Source: Anastrepha obliqua (taxonomy: Eukaryota > Arthropoda > Insecta > Diptera > Tephritidae). From it: 64,000 nt of DNA. The stretch lies in NCBI RefSeq assembly GCF_027943255.1, contig NC_072894.1, positions 79,337,601-79,401,600 on the forward strand, in the 5' to 3' direction. A model generated the notes under the pieces. The model was not told the origin of the DNA and ran no database searches. It was given only the letters and a program-made list of their open reading frames with translations. Below are positions 9,863-22,418 of the stretch, one piece after another. Every line of letters begins with the position of its first letter. Position 1 is the first letter of the stretch. A program made the translations under genes and the position numbers.

Positions 9863-11533
9863 GGGGGAAGGAAGACTGCTTTAGAGGGTTTACAAAATCG
9901 GTTTTTTTGTGGATTTTTTTGGGAAGGAAAGAAATATTCGATTGAAACGAAACTTTCAGGTTTTATTGTTCTATATTTCAAAAGTCTTCTCAAATTTTTT
10001 CATTAAAATATATGTCATATTATGCCTGGTACAAGCATATTGCCGAGGCGCCTCGAGTGTGCATGTGGCGTGCGGCGGGAAAGATGCAGGTCGCAATTTT
10101 CATTTCAAACCAAAAACCAAAAAAAAAATTATTTTAGTATAGTAGTATTTATTATTATTTTAGTATAGTATATCTAGTTAAACTAAGAAAATTAAACAAA
10201 AACTGAGAAATTCAAAAATTTTTCGCTAATTAAAAAAAAAACTCATCTTTTTGGAAAAACAAATTCACTTTAGATTATTTAAAAAGTGGGTTAATCATAA
10301 CTTTCTTAAGGTTATTTAGGTTCAACTATAAAAGAATTTAATTCTAAATACAATCAATGTTATCTCATTTCGATAGGATGTTTAACTTTTTCCCTATCTT
10401 TCCCGCCAGTTAGGAAAAATCGTAAAATAAAAAGCCGAGTAATCGCGCGTCAAAGTTTTTGTATACCTTCTGCTCAAATAAGAACGAGACTGATTTAATA
10501 AAACACAAAGGGTTAATTATTGTTCAATTTTTGTTTTATCTCCTTCAAAGTAATCACCATTGGAGGCGACACACATATGCCAACGTTTTTTCCAATCATC
10601 ATAGCATTTCTGGAAGGCCGATTTCGGTATGGATGTCAGTTCCTTCTTCGAATTTTCTTTTATGACTTCAATTGTCTCAAAATGTTTTCCACTTGAGCTT
10701 GGGAAACAGGAAAAAATCACATGGAGCCATATCAGACGAATACGGTGCTTGCGGAACGATATTAACATTATTTTTGGTCAAATAATCGCGAACAAGACGT
10801 GATGTGTGAGCTGGTGCATTATCGTGATGCGAGAACCATGACTTGTTGTCCCACAATTCCTTCCTTTTAAGACGAATGTTCCCGCGCAAACACTTTAAAA
10901 TGGCCTTGCGGAAGGAACTCCGAGTGCACCACACCTTCGTAATCGAAAAAAACAATCACCATAACCTTAATTTTTGAGCGACTTTGGCGTGGTTTTTTGG
11001 GTTGATGTACGGCCCTCTTTGAACGATTTGTACCACTGGAAAACACGTGCACGCGATAGAGCAGAGTTCCCATAGGTTGTCTGCAATATTTTTAAGGCGT
11101 CTGAAGCCGAAATTTTGTTGGAATAACAAAATTTCAAACAAATTCTTTGGTCAACTTGAATTTCCATCGTTAAATTCGAAGAACACACTCGAGCTTGACT
11201 TGTTTACAGTAGCACAGAAAACAAACTATGTGACATATCACGCTGAAATTTGCCATGTAAGCTTATAACAGTCCTATCAAAAAACAAAAAATTTATTTTT
11301 GCCATATGTCATCCGCGGACCTTTTTATTGATAAAGTCTCGTTCATATTTGAGCAGAAGTATATACCGGCCGCTCGTATACCTGCTCGACGCTTGCTCAC
11401 AATTTCTTCTGTAACTCCGAAAATATTTTGAATTTGCTTCTGAAATTTTGAGGACACATTTTTGGATAGTTTGCGAAGACATTTATGCAACAAAAAAATC
11501 GATTTTTTGAAGCCTCTAAAGCAGGCTCCCCCC
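9863..11533. mobile_element. TTAA-flanked element A, split by a mariner
   Basis: The left tip GGGGGAAGGAAGACTGCTTT follows TTAA at 9859-9862. The right tip, reverse-complemented GGGGGGAGCCTGCTTTAGAG, precedes TTAA at 11534-11537. The tips stay similar for about 45 bp inward (both reach an AAATCGNTTTTTTTG segment). Subtracting the mariner at 10466-11361 leaves about 775 bp, the size of the other family members. The right-end module is recognisable: a diverged CGAG...GCGCGTCAAAGTTTT box at 10434-10457, about 180 bp from the tip once the mariner is removed. It has no open frame of interest. Confidence 0.8.
10466..11361 (-). mobile_element. Deleted, frameshifted mariner (DD34D)
   Basis: The tips CTTCTGCTCAAATAAGAACG (from 10467) and, on the other strand, CTTCTGCTCAAATATGAACG (from 11359) mark about 896 bp with TA-rich flanks. 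The minus-strand transposase is in pieces: an N-terminal HTH (VDQRICLKFCYSNKISASDA, then RVFQWYKSFKEGR), a jump to RQSRSKIKVMVIVFFDYEGV, the catalytic block HHDNAPAHTSRLVRDYLTKN, and SSDMAPCDFFLFPKLK. Thirty-four residues separate the second and third aspartates, as in true mariners. It ends FQKCYDDWKKRWHMCV and GDYFEGDKTKIEQ. The first catalytic aspartate lies in the deletion. It is inserted inside TTAA element A. Confidence 0.85.
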
Positions 11534-11904
11534 TTAAGCCTTTTAGTGCCGAAGGCCGATATAACGGCTCTTGCTGCACTGGCGAGAAGTGTCAAATCCG
11601 ATATATCGGCCCGCGTCTTATAGCGCTGTACTATTCGCATTACGAGCTTAACATCATTATGAGAGAAAAATGCAAAGTATTGAGTTAGGGGAATAAGTTC
11701 ATAGCGTTTTTATATCTTCTTTTATTTTACAACGATTTGTTTGCTGTTTGGCAAAAGGCAAGTATACATTCGACAGAACTCTTGCTGCTCTACAAAACTA
11801 TATTAATTGTACTGAATCCTCACCGGAGACGAGACATGGCGCATACGCTTGAATAAGAAGAAATGAAAAGAGTAGAGATACGCCAAAGCCGAAAGTCAAG
11901 CCGG

Positions 11905-13620
11905 AATTTCACAGGGAGCGGAGAAGATGGTAATCGGTCGGTGCAAGGTCCGGTGAATACGGGGGATGTTGAGCCCATTCGAGCTCTTGGTGTGCGGCCT
12001 TGGCGACTTGTGCAACATGAGGTCTGACGTTGTCGTGAAGGAGTAAGGTGTGACCATTTCGGTTAGGGATCAAGTCTTCTCAGTCTAATAGCTTCATTCA
12101 CGCGGTGTTGCTGGGCAGTGTAGAGCTCCTTGTTCAGCGTAGCATTCCCTTCGAGCATCTCCCAGAGCACCATGCCCTACCCGTCCGACCAAATACACAT
12201 CTTCTTTGTATGAAGAACCGGTTTAACTCTCGGTTTTAGCGTATCTCCTGGAGCCAGCCACTCTTTTCTTTGATTCATATTATGTACGAGGTGTGTTCAA
12301 AAAGATTCGCGAATTTGGTGTTTTTTCAAAAATTATTTATTTATTCATTAATATCTATTTTGTCTCCTTCAAAGTAATCCCCATGAGATATTCTGCACTT
12401 GTGCCAACGATTTCTTTGAAGCACTTCAAAAAATCATTTTTTTTTAATCTTGTTCAGCTCCTCCTTCGATGCCGTCTTTATCTCGTCAATCGTAGCGTAG
12501 CGTCATGGGCCTCTTCAGTTTCGGGAACAAGAAAAAGTCACAGGGGACTAGATCTGCGGAAAACGGTGGCTGTGGCATCATTAGAGTGTTGTTTTTGGCC
12601 AAAAAGTTGCGCACAAGCAACGACAGAGTCCAACATCTCATTAGCGATGCTGCTTTTGGTCGAAATTGAGCAGTTTTGGTACGAACTTTGCGGCCACCCG
12701 TCTCATGTCCAAATCATTGAAAAAGCTCCTCAGCAACTTCTCTAACGGTGATTCGACGATTGGCCAATACCATTTCTTCGCTTCATCAATTTTTTCGTCT
12801 GTTGTTGAAGTGCTCGGGTTTCCGGCACCCTTTTCGCCGTTCACATCTTCTCGGCCTTTTGAGAACATTTTGTACCACCTATAAACGTTGCTTGGGGCCA
12901 AAGTTGCTTCTCCGTATGACACAGTCAACATTCGGAAGGCATCCGCGCACTTAATTTCGTTTTTCACACAAAATTTGATACAGGTTCTTTGATCCATCTT
13001 TTTGAATAGGTAAAAATCCAAGACGAGCCGAAACACGTGCAAGCAAAGCAGCTGTCAACAATTAACTGAACATTCAAAATGGCCGAACTCATCGGCATGA
13101 GTGAGAGATATGAGTACCAACAAAATCGAAATTCGAAAATACGTAACCTGCGAAAATTCAAAAATCGCGATACTTTTTGAACACACCTCTTATAGGAACC
13201 ATGTGTCGTCTCCCGTGCCGATTGAGTACAAAAAGCGCTGTTTATGACCGCGTGTTGCTCGATGATGGGCGAGATGTTGACAAGCAGGTTCGCAATTCTT
13301 CGCTAAATCCCATTGATTGAAGATAATTGAGAATCATTTTAAGATCGTATATTAGTTCGTTTCTTCCTCTAATTCACGACTGGTTTGGTGACAGTTCTCT
13401 TTGAAGAGTGATTTGAGACGTTCTTCATCGTATTCAGAAGGCCTTCCGCTGCGAGACGTGTGCAGTATACTTGCCTAGAGCACCTTCTACATACGCGTCG
13501 CAAATGTTCCGGGCTGCTTTGCCAGTTTTTTGAGGTTTTAGAGGCTTTACTGCCACTCATCGTATCCACCATAGCCCCTAACCATTTGCACTTTTCAAAA
13601 TATTCTTGAGTCACGATAAA
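11905..13620 (-). pseudogene. Mellifera-type mariner transposase fossil
   Basis: An old minus-strand mariner interrupted by a second mariner (12287-13190). Before the interruption it reads ARNICDAYVEGALGKYTA, GRPSEYDEERLKSLFKENCH, ACQHLAHHRATRGHKQRFLY and a TGDDTWF first-aspartate block. After it come NMNQRKEWLAPGDTLKPRVK, ALSxEMLEGNATLNKELYTA-like sequence, LLHDNVRPHVAQVAKAAHQE and HPPYSPDLAPTDYHLLRSL. Fusing the flanks at a single TA keeps the frame (WFLHNMNQRKEW). Stops, frameshifts and a two-residue loss between the last two aspartates show it is dead. The C-terminus after YHLLRSL is gone and I could not find TIRs. Confidence 0.8.
12287..13190 (-). mobile_element. Deleted mariner nested in another mariner
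   Basis: The tips CGAGGTGTGTTCAAAAAG at 12287 and, reverse-complemented, AGAGGTGTGTTCAAAAAG at 13190, each abut TA. At 904 bp it lacks about 400 bp. Minus-strand coding from about 12998 gives the N-terminal HTH: MDQRTCIKFCVKNEIKCADA, FRMLTVSYGEATLAPSNVYR and a GREDVNGE linker. The frame then collapses and only short C-terminal fragments remain (EELNKIKK-like, WHKCRISHGD-like). The catalytic core is lost. Confidence 0.85.
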
Positions 13621-13769
13621 CAGTGCAGCTAGTCAATATTATAAATTAACACATACTTTTTTTTAATGAAGCTGAAAACACCCCAAAGTTAAACACATTT
13701 AAAATTAAAGCTAGCAAAAAGCTTTTGAAACAATGACATGCAGGATTTCTACTAAAATTCTTAACTTAG

Positions 13770-14650
13770 TTTTCAACAGACTACTATGAACACCAAATAA
13801 TAAGAAGCGATTTAGCTGGCAGACATTTTTATGTAAAATTCGAAAATGAGTGCTCCGATATACTATAATAGAAGCAGGTGTATCACAAGTTATTATCCTT
13901 GGGCCCTTTCTTTACCTTCTTTACACAGCTGATATTCCTACACCGGCAACGAAGAACTCTTTAATAGCAACAATTGCAGACGACACTGTATTGCTAGCAC
14001 CAGGCAAAGATTCACGGATGGCGGCTTATAAAATTCAGGAATTTCTTAACAACATAATTCAATGGTTCAAGAAATGGGGAATTAAAATTAACGAAGAGCA
14101 GGAGACAAAGAAACCATATAATCCAACACTCATAAAGAATAAACAGATTCATCGCGATACAAAGGCAAAATACTTGGGTGTGATTATTGATAATAAACTT
14201 AACTGGAAGTTATGTATCGCACATGACGCGAGGCCTAGACTAGGTTTGAACAATTTCATTGGGAAAAAATTCAACACTCTCTCTAGAAAAGAAGATACTA
14301 AAATACGAAGTAATTTTAAATCCAATATGGAAATATGGCGATATAAATATAAAAATTATGCAACAAACGCAAAATGAGATACTTCGTAATATCAATGCAG
14401 AATGGTTATACTAAATGATAATATCCATCGAGACCTTAAAGTAAAAACTGTCCGTGGAGAAATACGTAACCACAGATTAAGACAGACGAATTGACTGCTA
14501 GAACATTTAAACAGAAATTGGGCAACTTTCATTAAAAGAGGCAACCGAGACGAGGAGGCTTAAGTGCAAACGACTAACTGACCAGTCGATTTAAGCGGTG
14601 TCACACTTTTATGAATATACTTATACCATACAACCTATACCCATATAAAT
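13770..14650 (+). pseudogene. Jockey-type LINE RT C-terminal half
   Basis: The open stretch from about 13850 encodes RT motifs: GVSQVIILGPFLYLLYTADI (RT block 4), then ATIADDTVLLA (catalytic FADD block with F changed to I), then INEEQETK and KYLGVIIDNKLNWKLCIAHD. After a frameshift near 14300 it continues PIWKYGDINIKIMQQTQNEI, LRNINAEW, DNIHRDLKVKTVRGEI and LLEHLNRNWATF, the jockey-clade C-terminus. An A-rich run at 14650-14660 may be the tail. It is 5'-truncated and inactive. Confidence 0.75.
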
Positions 14651-16739
14651 AAAAAAAAAATGGATACATGATTTAATAAGGTGCAAATTTTTAAATAATG
14701 CATAGAGCGGTATGGGCGTCTGAATATTATTGAAAGCCAAAAAGAAAGAAAAATTGTAAATATTTTAAGTTTAAATAGAAAAGAAAAATAAAGGGATGAA
14801 GGAAAAAAAATTAAACTAAGTATTTTGTTTTTTCTTATTTTTGGATAACAAATTTATGGGAGACATCAAGAAAAACACGCCATCCTAGTGTACATGTTAT
14901 TTTTTGTAAACACGTAGAATATTTCATACAATATATACAGTTATGTGTTACAATTATACAGGTCAAATGTATGGGTTTTCGAAAAAATAGAGTGCATATA
15001 CATCTATCGTTACTTACATATATCATATACCTATACATACACAAAGGATACAATACATACTTATGTAATGAACTTACACACCTACATGAAGCACCACATT
15101 TTTCGATAACCATCTCGTTCATTCTCAATTTGCATTTTTAAATGGAATTAAAATTCTTTGTGCGAAACTCAATGGAGAATGTATATGCAACTAGCTGCTG
15201 TCCACACCCTCGCTTTCGTACAAAATGAAATATATTTAATAAAGCACTCAGCAACATAAAAGTTGTGAAAAGCAAAGGCAAACAATTTCAGTTTTTGGTT
15301 GACATTTTCCTTATTTTAAGGGCGTTTGTACATACATACATTTGCATAGTATACCTCTGCATTTATGGAAGTGTTTTAAGCTTTATTAGCGGTAACACAA
15401 GCTTCTTCAGCTTCTTGCTTGAGAACAATGAAAGCACTCGTACAATTAACCGCAGAAAAAGCAGCCAGTACACGGGTTAATACTTATTTATTTTTAAGTC
15501 TGCACTGATGCCCTACTAATTGTCAAAAACCGAAGCTAAACCCTAACTGAAGTCCTTGGACTTGAATGGGTAATTTGTTAGAGTCACTGGAATTCGGGTG
15601 GTTACGAGTAAAACCGTCTTGCCTTTGCCACAACCTCTCAAAATTGTTGGTCCAATAAGATTATTTGCTAGTTCTTTAACTCCCATTTTTCAAGCCAGGA
15701 GTTTTAAAAATTCTTAAACATGTTTTCGGAGCCATAGGTTCCTCTTTTAGAGATTTGTTTTTCTCTAATTAAGCTTCAAAAAGTAGATGCATGTTCGTTA
15801 GGGTGGGTGAATTTGTTGTTAAGAAATATAACCGGCTTTGTTTCGGTGACTGAAGTATTTTACTGGCAATTTTGAACAAAAAAGTTAATGAGTGCCTTAC
15901 TCGAAGTTGGATTTCGAGCTTTCGTATTTTAAGTTTTAGTTATTAATATCCAATCAATTTTTTGTATTCTTCGTTTTTGTTTTTTTGTTAAATTGTTTAT
16001 GTTCTGTTAAATTGGTTTTGTGTACGAGAAATTAAATTCTTATATCTATTTGCATTAAAACCCTCCACAAGAGAAGAAATCATCAGTTACAACTTGCAGT
16101 TTTTAATATTAATCCAAATGTAGTGTCAACGTCCCAGTTGACATCGAACTTACACAATAATGCACTCTAATGCACTTAACTTCGAAAAATAGGTGGCACC
16201 ATCAGCTGAGGTTTTTTATATGTTAATATTTTTTTGAACATTCTTCATCTGATACCCATATTTTGGTATTTAAATAAAATTTGTAATAAGTTCCTATTTC
16301 TGCAACAAAATTCGGGTGGTAACGCTATGAACAAACAAAAAAGATTTTGGAATAGATACACTTATGTAATAAATTACTTTTTTTAATAAGTAAATACAGG
16401 TAACAAATCTCTGTTACCCAGAAAACATCAAACCATATATGGTTCACAATGGTGAACAATTTTTGAATCGGAGCAGAAGTGATCTTTTGAAGAAAATTTA
16501 TACATTTTTATTACGTACTGGTCCAAAAACCTGCCTTATGACGAGGACCAAATCAGTATTAGCAAAGAAAATATTTATAATCAAGTGCGCATAAAGTCGC
16601 TATAAACAAAACGCGATTTATGTTTAAACTATACTTTTTTATTGCACACTTTGAGGCGGAAAACCTTGGAAAGCAGTGTAACTACATTGCGTTATGAGCG
16701 TACTTGGTGCGAAACAGCACGCACTATGGAGAGAATTCA
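14651..16739. other. No gene recognised
   Basis: About 2 kb of AT-rich DNA. The string TTCGGGTGGT(T/A)ACG occurs at about 15593 and 16311 in the same orientation, which may mark ends of an unknown repeat. No coding motif was seen. Confidence 0.4.
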
Positions 16740-16850
16740 TAAGGTGTGGCCAACATCAGACCGTTAACCGGACCTCAGTGGTTTCGAAGCAATCATCTGA
16801 TTTGCTGACGTAATAGCGGATGTAACAACTATCATAATGATTGCGCGATA
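16740..16850 (+). repeat. Unassigned dispersed repeat R1, copy 1
   Basis: Shares GTGGCCAACATCAGACCGTT and then AACCGG with 60776 onward, followed by related sequence (CTCAGTGGTTTCGAAG against CTCAGCGATTTTGAAG). It has no coding capacity and its class is unknown. Confidence 0.5.
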
Positions 16851-17692
16851 ATACAAAACCAGAACTGAAAACTAAAACAGAGTGAGTAAACCACCAGTAG
16901 AACCAAGGTTAAGTGTGTCGATGGGTTCAAGCTAACGTAATAATCAACAAGAACCCAACTCTGTACAGGCTAATTTGCTCGAAATTGAAACGCAGAGTAA
17001 AAAAAAAACAAAAAAAAAACACTAAAACAAAATAATAAAGTTAAATAAAACTTAAATAAAATATAATAAAATGAAAACAAAAAATAAAAAAAAAACTTAA
17101 GCTATATTAAATTAATTTAACAAAAAGTAGGATTTGTTGGCTGAAAACTCCAGCAATAAACTCACAAAAGCAATAAAATAAAACAAAGAAATAAAATTTA
17201 TGTAATTAAATAACAAAAAACAAAAACAAATTAATTAAATAAAAAAAAAATATTCTAGAGTATATTTGCTCAAAATTGAAGACCAAATTAATAATATAAA
17301 AAAAAAATTATTAAATAAGATACAGCATAAAAATAATATACAGAAATAAAAGGCAACTACATAAATTGAATTAAATTAAAAAAACAATCGTTTAAATATA
17401 AAGAAATATCGCTAAATCTTATAAAATATCTAAAAACAATAATAATAATAATACTAATAATAATACAGTAAAATAAAGAAATAATATAAAAATTAAAATG
17501 AAATAAAACTTTAAGCAAAATAAAGTAAGGAAATTTATATATTATATTTAATTAACTTATCGCTAGATTCAAGGAGTAATATCATAAAAATAATGATGAA
17601 GTGAAATAAAGAAATAAAAAATAAAAAGTGCGTGTAGCGTAGTACACATAACAGAAGTGAAACTTTCAAGGCAGACAAAGAAAGAGGGAGAG

Positions 17693-17745
17693 ACCCAAGA
17701 GAGAATGAATGAGAGAGGGAGAGAGAGAGAGAGAAAGAATATATA
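17693..17745 (+). repeat. GA microsatellite
   Basis: Imperfect GAGAGA/GAGGGA run ending in AAAGAATATATAT. Confidence 0.75.
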
Positions 17746-18268
17746 TCTAAATAAATTCACAACATTTGCATAGAATACAAATAGACAAAATTTACAAAAA
17801 ACGGGCAAGGGTCGACCGGTGTAGGTAAACGCCGGACACAAACCGTGACAACACCGCGCACTATTCTGAGCATTTATCACCCATACAAACGTAGCGATTC
17901 CAGGACCGCAGCAACGGAAAAATGCACTAAAAATATATTTCCTACAAGTTTGTACCAACAAAAAAGCGCCAGAAAGTAGGAAGTGTTATTTCTCACTAGA
18001 AATTAGCAACCACAAGGAAAACCTTAGGAAAAATAGCCTAAATTGTATCTAAGCTATATATAAGGTATAGCTTTCTCTCTCTTTTTCCCCTACGTTAAAT
18101 CTTTTTTCTCTCTCGCAGAACGAAAATGCATAAAACGTTGCATGACCTTGAAACTTTACTCTCCATTCTCGCTCGTCCATTGACGCCTAAGAAGTTTCAC
18201 TTCAAAAAGTAAATAAAACCTCAACCAAATTAAAATAAATTTAATAAAAAAAAATTATATTTTTAATT

Positions 18269-18392
18269 GGCGCTTATACCCGTTTTTTAGGCCAAGCTAC
18301 AGTTTTTCGCCACCTCCGAATGGCAGATGGTTTTTTATGAGTACTTTTTTTCATGGCAGAAGAACTCGGAGACTTGTCATTGTCTGCCGTTT
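18269..18392 (-). repeat. SINE 3' fragment
   Basis: Minus-strand piece of the tRNA-derived SINE. It contains GGCGCTTATACCCGTTTTTT (SINE 3' end), ACCTCCGAATGGCAGATGG and TCATGGCAGAAGAACTCGGA. The tRNA-like head is missing, as expected for truncation. Confidence 0.65.
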
Positions 18393-18935
18393 AAATGAAT
18401 TAAAATGAAACGAAATAAACTTAATTAAATTTAATTTAATAAATATAAAAATCAAATAAAAATTACGTGGTTTACCTATATTGGAATATAATAAAATATA
18501 ATAATAAAGTCAAATTAAGAAATAAAATAAGAACATTAAAAAGCTACATTAAAATATTGAGTTCTCTAATAGGGATGGATCGATGTCGACAGATTGTGTC
18601 GGCCATGTTGCTTTAGTGGCATCTGCCAAATATGTTATTTATATTTCAATCACTGATACCAGCTCCGAAAGTAATCGATGCGGTATTACTGGTGGTAGCA
18701 GAGGAAGAGGAAGGTCATCTTTACGTTGGAAAGATAAAATGCAGGCGGTGTATCCAATTGGCGCCGATTACCACAAGGAAGAAACTTATTATCGAGAAAA
18801 CACTTATCGTGTGCCAATAAAGAAGAAGATATCCCATTACCGTGGCGGATAAAACGTACTGAAAACTCTTACAAATGATACAATTTATTGTGAAGGATTT
18901 AAGGCTACGATTATTTATCGCGAAGGCAACGTAAC

Positions 18936-19135
18936 AGAGGTTGACGCAAATTGATCACCGATGATGTGCGATTTAACCCCGTCGGATTTTTTCTTATAAG
19001 ATTTTGGGAAATTTCTGGTGCTGTCAATAAGAAACAAGTGCCTGATGAGCTCAAAGTTAATATAACCCTGGTCATTGCTTAATTTCAACGGAATCTATGC
19101 AGCAGTGTTATTCGAAAATTGGAACTTCCTAATTC
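18936..19135 (+). pseudogene. DD41D-like transposase C-terminal fragment
   Basis: A short translated match to the end of DD41D transposases: NWSPMMCDLTPSDFFL, the third catalytic block (relatives read NWPPRSCDLTPLDYFLWG), then AVNKKQVPDELKVNITLVIA. No TIR was found around it. It is a small, old remnant. Confidence 0.5.
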
Positions 19136-20439
19136 TAGACATACCCACATGGAGTAAAATCACCAGAAATAAAGGTGGAAAACAGAATAAAGCGGAACAA
19201 AATGAGAAATGAAATTAAGTGAATTGAAACAAGGAAAACTACAAAGAAAAATTTAATAGCTCCACAGGCAGTAGATTTTGTAAAGAAACGGAGGAGTATA
19301 GAAATGGCATCTCAGTAAAAATATCGCTCAACCAAAACAGTAAGAAAAGTCCATGAAAAGGCAAAATATACGCTCAAGGTTTCGGTTATTAATGGTAACC
19401 ACAGCTAGGCATATGCACAGACAACAAAGATAAAAGAGAATGCACGCACACTAGTGTGGATGCAAAAAAAGCACACACATGTACTGTAATAATAAGTCCA
19501 AGTGCTAAATGAGAAGCAATTTCTAAACAATACTCTTCTGTAGAACGCATGCGCATTGCGTATACGCCCCAGTATATATAAATATATGTATTGCTTTGCA
19601 TTATAGCTCACTCTCTTCATGTTACAGATTTCTCTGCCTGCATGTGAGTGCTGTTTTGTATGTCCATGTGTATGTGTTTATTACTTGAGCATTTCATATA
19701 TTAAACTAAGTATGATTGTTTCGCTCATAGGAAGCCCAAAATGTGATAAACTCATAAATTTCTATTTGTCTGAATTTAAGCCACACAATTTGCCTCCACA
19801 CATCAATTGATATTGACTTTTATAGGTAACATAGCAGTGTGTGGAGATTTTCAAATTTACAGTAAAATTGAGAACAGCAGATGTTTGGAGCACAAAAACA
19901 TTTCGCGAGTGTTGAATATGCCGGTTATCGACTTTTTGCAGCACACATACTTACATGCCAAAGTCAGTAAGTATTTATTTTGCACGTAAGCATTCTACTC
20001 TCAATTTTTTTGGAAGAGAACAATAACACGCAGCGCTCAGCACATTTGTTTATGTGCTGAAAATTCGAGGTTAAATTGCCGGCTAGTAAACAAGCAAAAA
20101 CAATAGGCAGTGCTCAACGCCAAAAATGATGTTGATGGTGCCATTTTAAATGGTTATGAATCAAAAAGGATTATAAACATTAAAGGATTAAAATATGATA
20201 GGTTCAGAGAGAAATAAAAATAATAAAAAAATAATATTTACCAAACATTACATGGAAAAGCGAAATAAAGGCTAATGCAACTAGAATATCTATAATTCTA
20301 AAATTAATCATGTAATAAAATATGAATTATTATTTTGCAAAGAATTTTTTTTTTATGGAAAAGAGTAAAACTTGCATTATATTGTATATTTATTCAAATG
20401 ACTCCCTTTGCTGATTACACATCATTTCGTACTCTAAAC
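19136..20439. other. No gene recognised
   Basis: AT-rich DNA with A-rich words to about 19350. Short open frames have no recognisable motif. Confidence 0.4.
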
Positions 20440-20660
20440 CTATTTGTTTAGTACATTCACGTGAGTTTTGAATCTTAAATCATCAATGGCTATTTCAATT
20501 TTCCTTCTCAACTCTTGAGTTGTCTGCGTATGGTTAGCGTAACATTTCACAAAAAAATAGTCTGATGGTGGCAAAACGAAGCTTCCAAGCAGCCAATTAA
20601 CATCGACTGATAATTCTATTTTGCATATTCGGTTTCGATATTTCCGATCGTTATTCAAAC
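20440..20660 (-). pseudogene. DD41D-like transposase C-terminal fragment
   Basis: Minus-strand reading gives SVDVNWLLGSFVLPPSDYFF then KCYANHTQTTQELRRKIEIA, matching the third-aspartate block and the (Y)AN.PQT.QEL helix of DD41D transposases (compare 33634-34137). It is degenerate, with no TIR identified. Confidence 0.5.
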
Positions 20661-21328
20661 AAAAACCAAAAAACGACTCAACATAAACTAAACTTCTGGC
20701 ACATAACGAGTGTTAGTGTAGCTGATAATGTAAAAAAAAAATAAAATAAAATCAATACTTGGAATACCCTGTATTATAGTTACATTATATTTTTTTAGCT
20801 CTATATTTGGCTCTATAATACTAATATTCTGTATAATTATTAATACTTTTTTCGTTTTTTTGAATTCTCCGCACATAGAATGTTTTTAAATTTTAATATA
20901 GAAATGTCATTTATGTACTTTTCGTATGCAACATAGTAAATTATCCAACACACATATGAATTTCGTGTTAATATGTATGCACTAAAAATGATGAGTAGAT
21001 AAAATAGAAGAAAACCAACGTCATTACAATGGTAACAAATTTGCAGCTTACGGCAACAAACATAAATAGATTTAACTGAAAAGTAGTTCTAAAATCAATA
21101 CGCATTAATGCCTATTTATGGGATGTAAATAAGGACCGGACAGCTATTAACTCTAACTTTTAATGAGCTTTTCGTGGGCAGGGCATTAAGGACAGTCGTT
21201 GGTATACAACTAATTATTGCAGTATTTTTTGGAAACAAAACAACTAATTGTGGATAAAATTACGGTCTAAAAATAATTGTCCAAATTTTCTAGTGATTTC
21301 CCAAAAGCTGTAGTTAAAAATGATTGTA
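20661..21328. other. No gene recognised
   Basis: AT-rich DNA, no supported feature. Confidence 0.4.
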
Positions 21329-22225
21329 CTGGGTTGCCCATATTCGACGGACCCAATTTTTTTGATTTTGACGATAATAATCATTTTATTTGGTTCAAGT
21401 AGATTTGTTGACATCACTTTTGAATAATACCTATATCTTTCAAATGACCGCCTTGAGCCTGTACGGCGTATTGTGCCCGTTTTGCAGCATTTTCCATAGT
21501 TTTAGCTAACATTTCGACTGGAATAGCGGCTATTTCCTCACGGATGTTGTTCTTGGGCTCTTCTATGGTTTTTGGCTTATTAATATAAAGCTTTGATTTT
21601 AAATATCCCCACAAGAAGAAGTCAGGTGGCGTTAAATCGGGCGAAAGCGGGGGCCAGTCAAAACCGCGATTTTTCGACATCAAACGACGAGGAAACAATT
21701 TCTTCAAAAAATCGATTGTGGTGCGAGCTGTGTGTGGTGGAGCGCCGTCTTGTTGAAACCAGAACTGCCTCATACGCTTTCGACGAATAATTGGCATCAC
21801 AAAAGCGGTTATTATATCGCGATAACGCTCCTGATTGACGGTAACAGCTTGACCTTCTTCATTTTCGAAGAAAAACGGTCCAATAATCGCTGCACCAAAC
21901 AGTGACTTTTTCGTCGTAAAGAGGTACCTCTTGAATTTCGTGAGGATTTTCAGTGGCGTAAATAAGGCAACTTTGCTTGTTTACCGTCCCATTCAATAAA
22001 AAATGAGCCTCATCGGACATGATGATTTTGTTCTTCTTCTTATTTTAACTTCTTTTGTTAAATGTAAATTTCAACAATTTGGGAGCGCTTGCGTGGCATG
22101 TACTGTTCCATGGTAAAAATCTGCTTGGACTGACGCTTCCGACGCGGTATGCCATTAAGCGATCTAACGTCTCTGTCAAAAAATACAGGGTTGCCAGAAG
22201 GGTCCGTCTAATATGGGCAGCCCTG
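21329..22225 (-). mobile_element. DD41D (rosa-like) element, internally deleted
   Basis: The left tip CTGGGTTGCCCATATTCGAC (TA at 21327-21328) and right tip, reverse-complemented CAGGGCTGCCCATATTAGAC, bound 897 bp. The minus-strand transposase starts MEQYMPRKRSQIVEIYI at 22111, then jumps to MSDEAHFLLNGTVNKQSCLI (first catalytic aspartate) at 22020. It continues in shifted frames to MRQFWFQQDGAPPHTARTTI, WPPLSPDLTPPDFFLWGYLK and ENAAKRAQYAVQAQGGHLKD. Forty-one residues separate the second and third aspartates (DD41D). The HTH domain is missing. The right target is TT rather than TA, probably mutated. Confidence 0.85.
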
Positions 22226-22418
22226 TTCGTGAGTTAAAAACAGCACAGTTTAGTAACGAAGAATTTTGCACTACAACGAAAATTATTTGCAGATATATTT
22301 AAAATTAAGTTATAGTAAATAAAGAAATAAATACATAAATAAAAAAGAAAAACTCAATGGTTCAAAAGCTTAAAGTCTCTAAATTTAAGGTTTCTAGACA
22401 CATTTTTTTATAAAAAAA

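Larger units (their letters stand above)
16985..18560 (+). repeat. A-rich low-complexity block
   Basis: Long stretches built from AAATAAAA, AATAAT and AAAACA words on the plus strand (densest at 16985-17560, again 18220-18270 and 18400-18550), with few Ts. A GA-rich tract lies at 17693-17745 and a SINE piece at 18269-18392. No gene seen. Confidence 0.55.
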
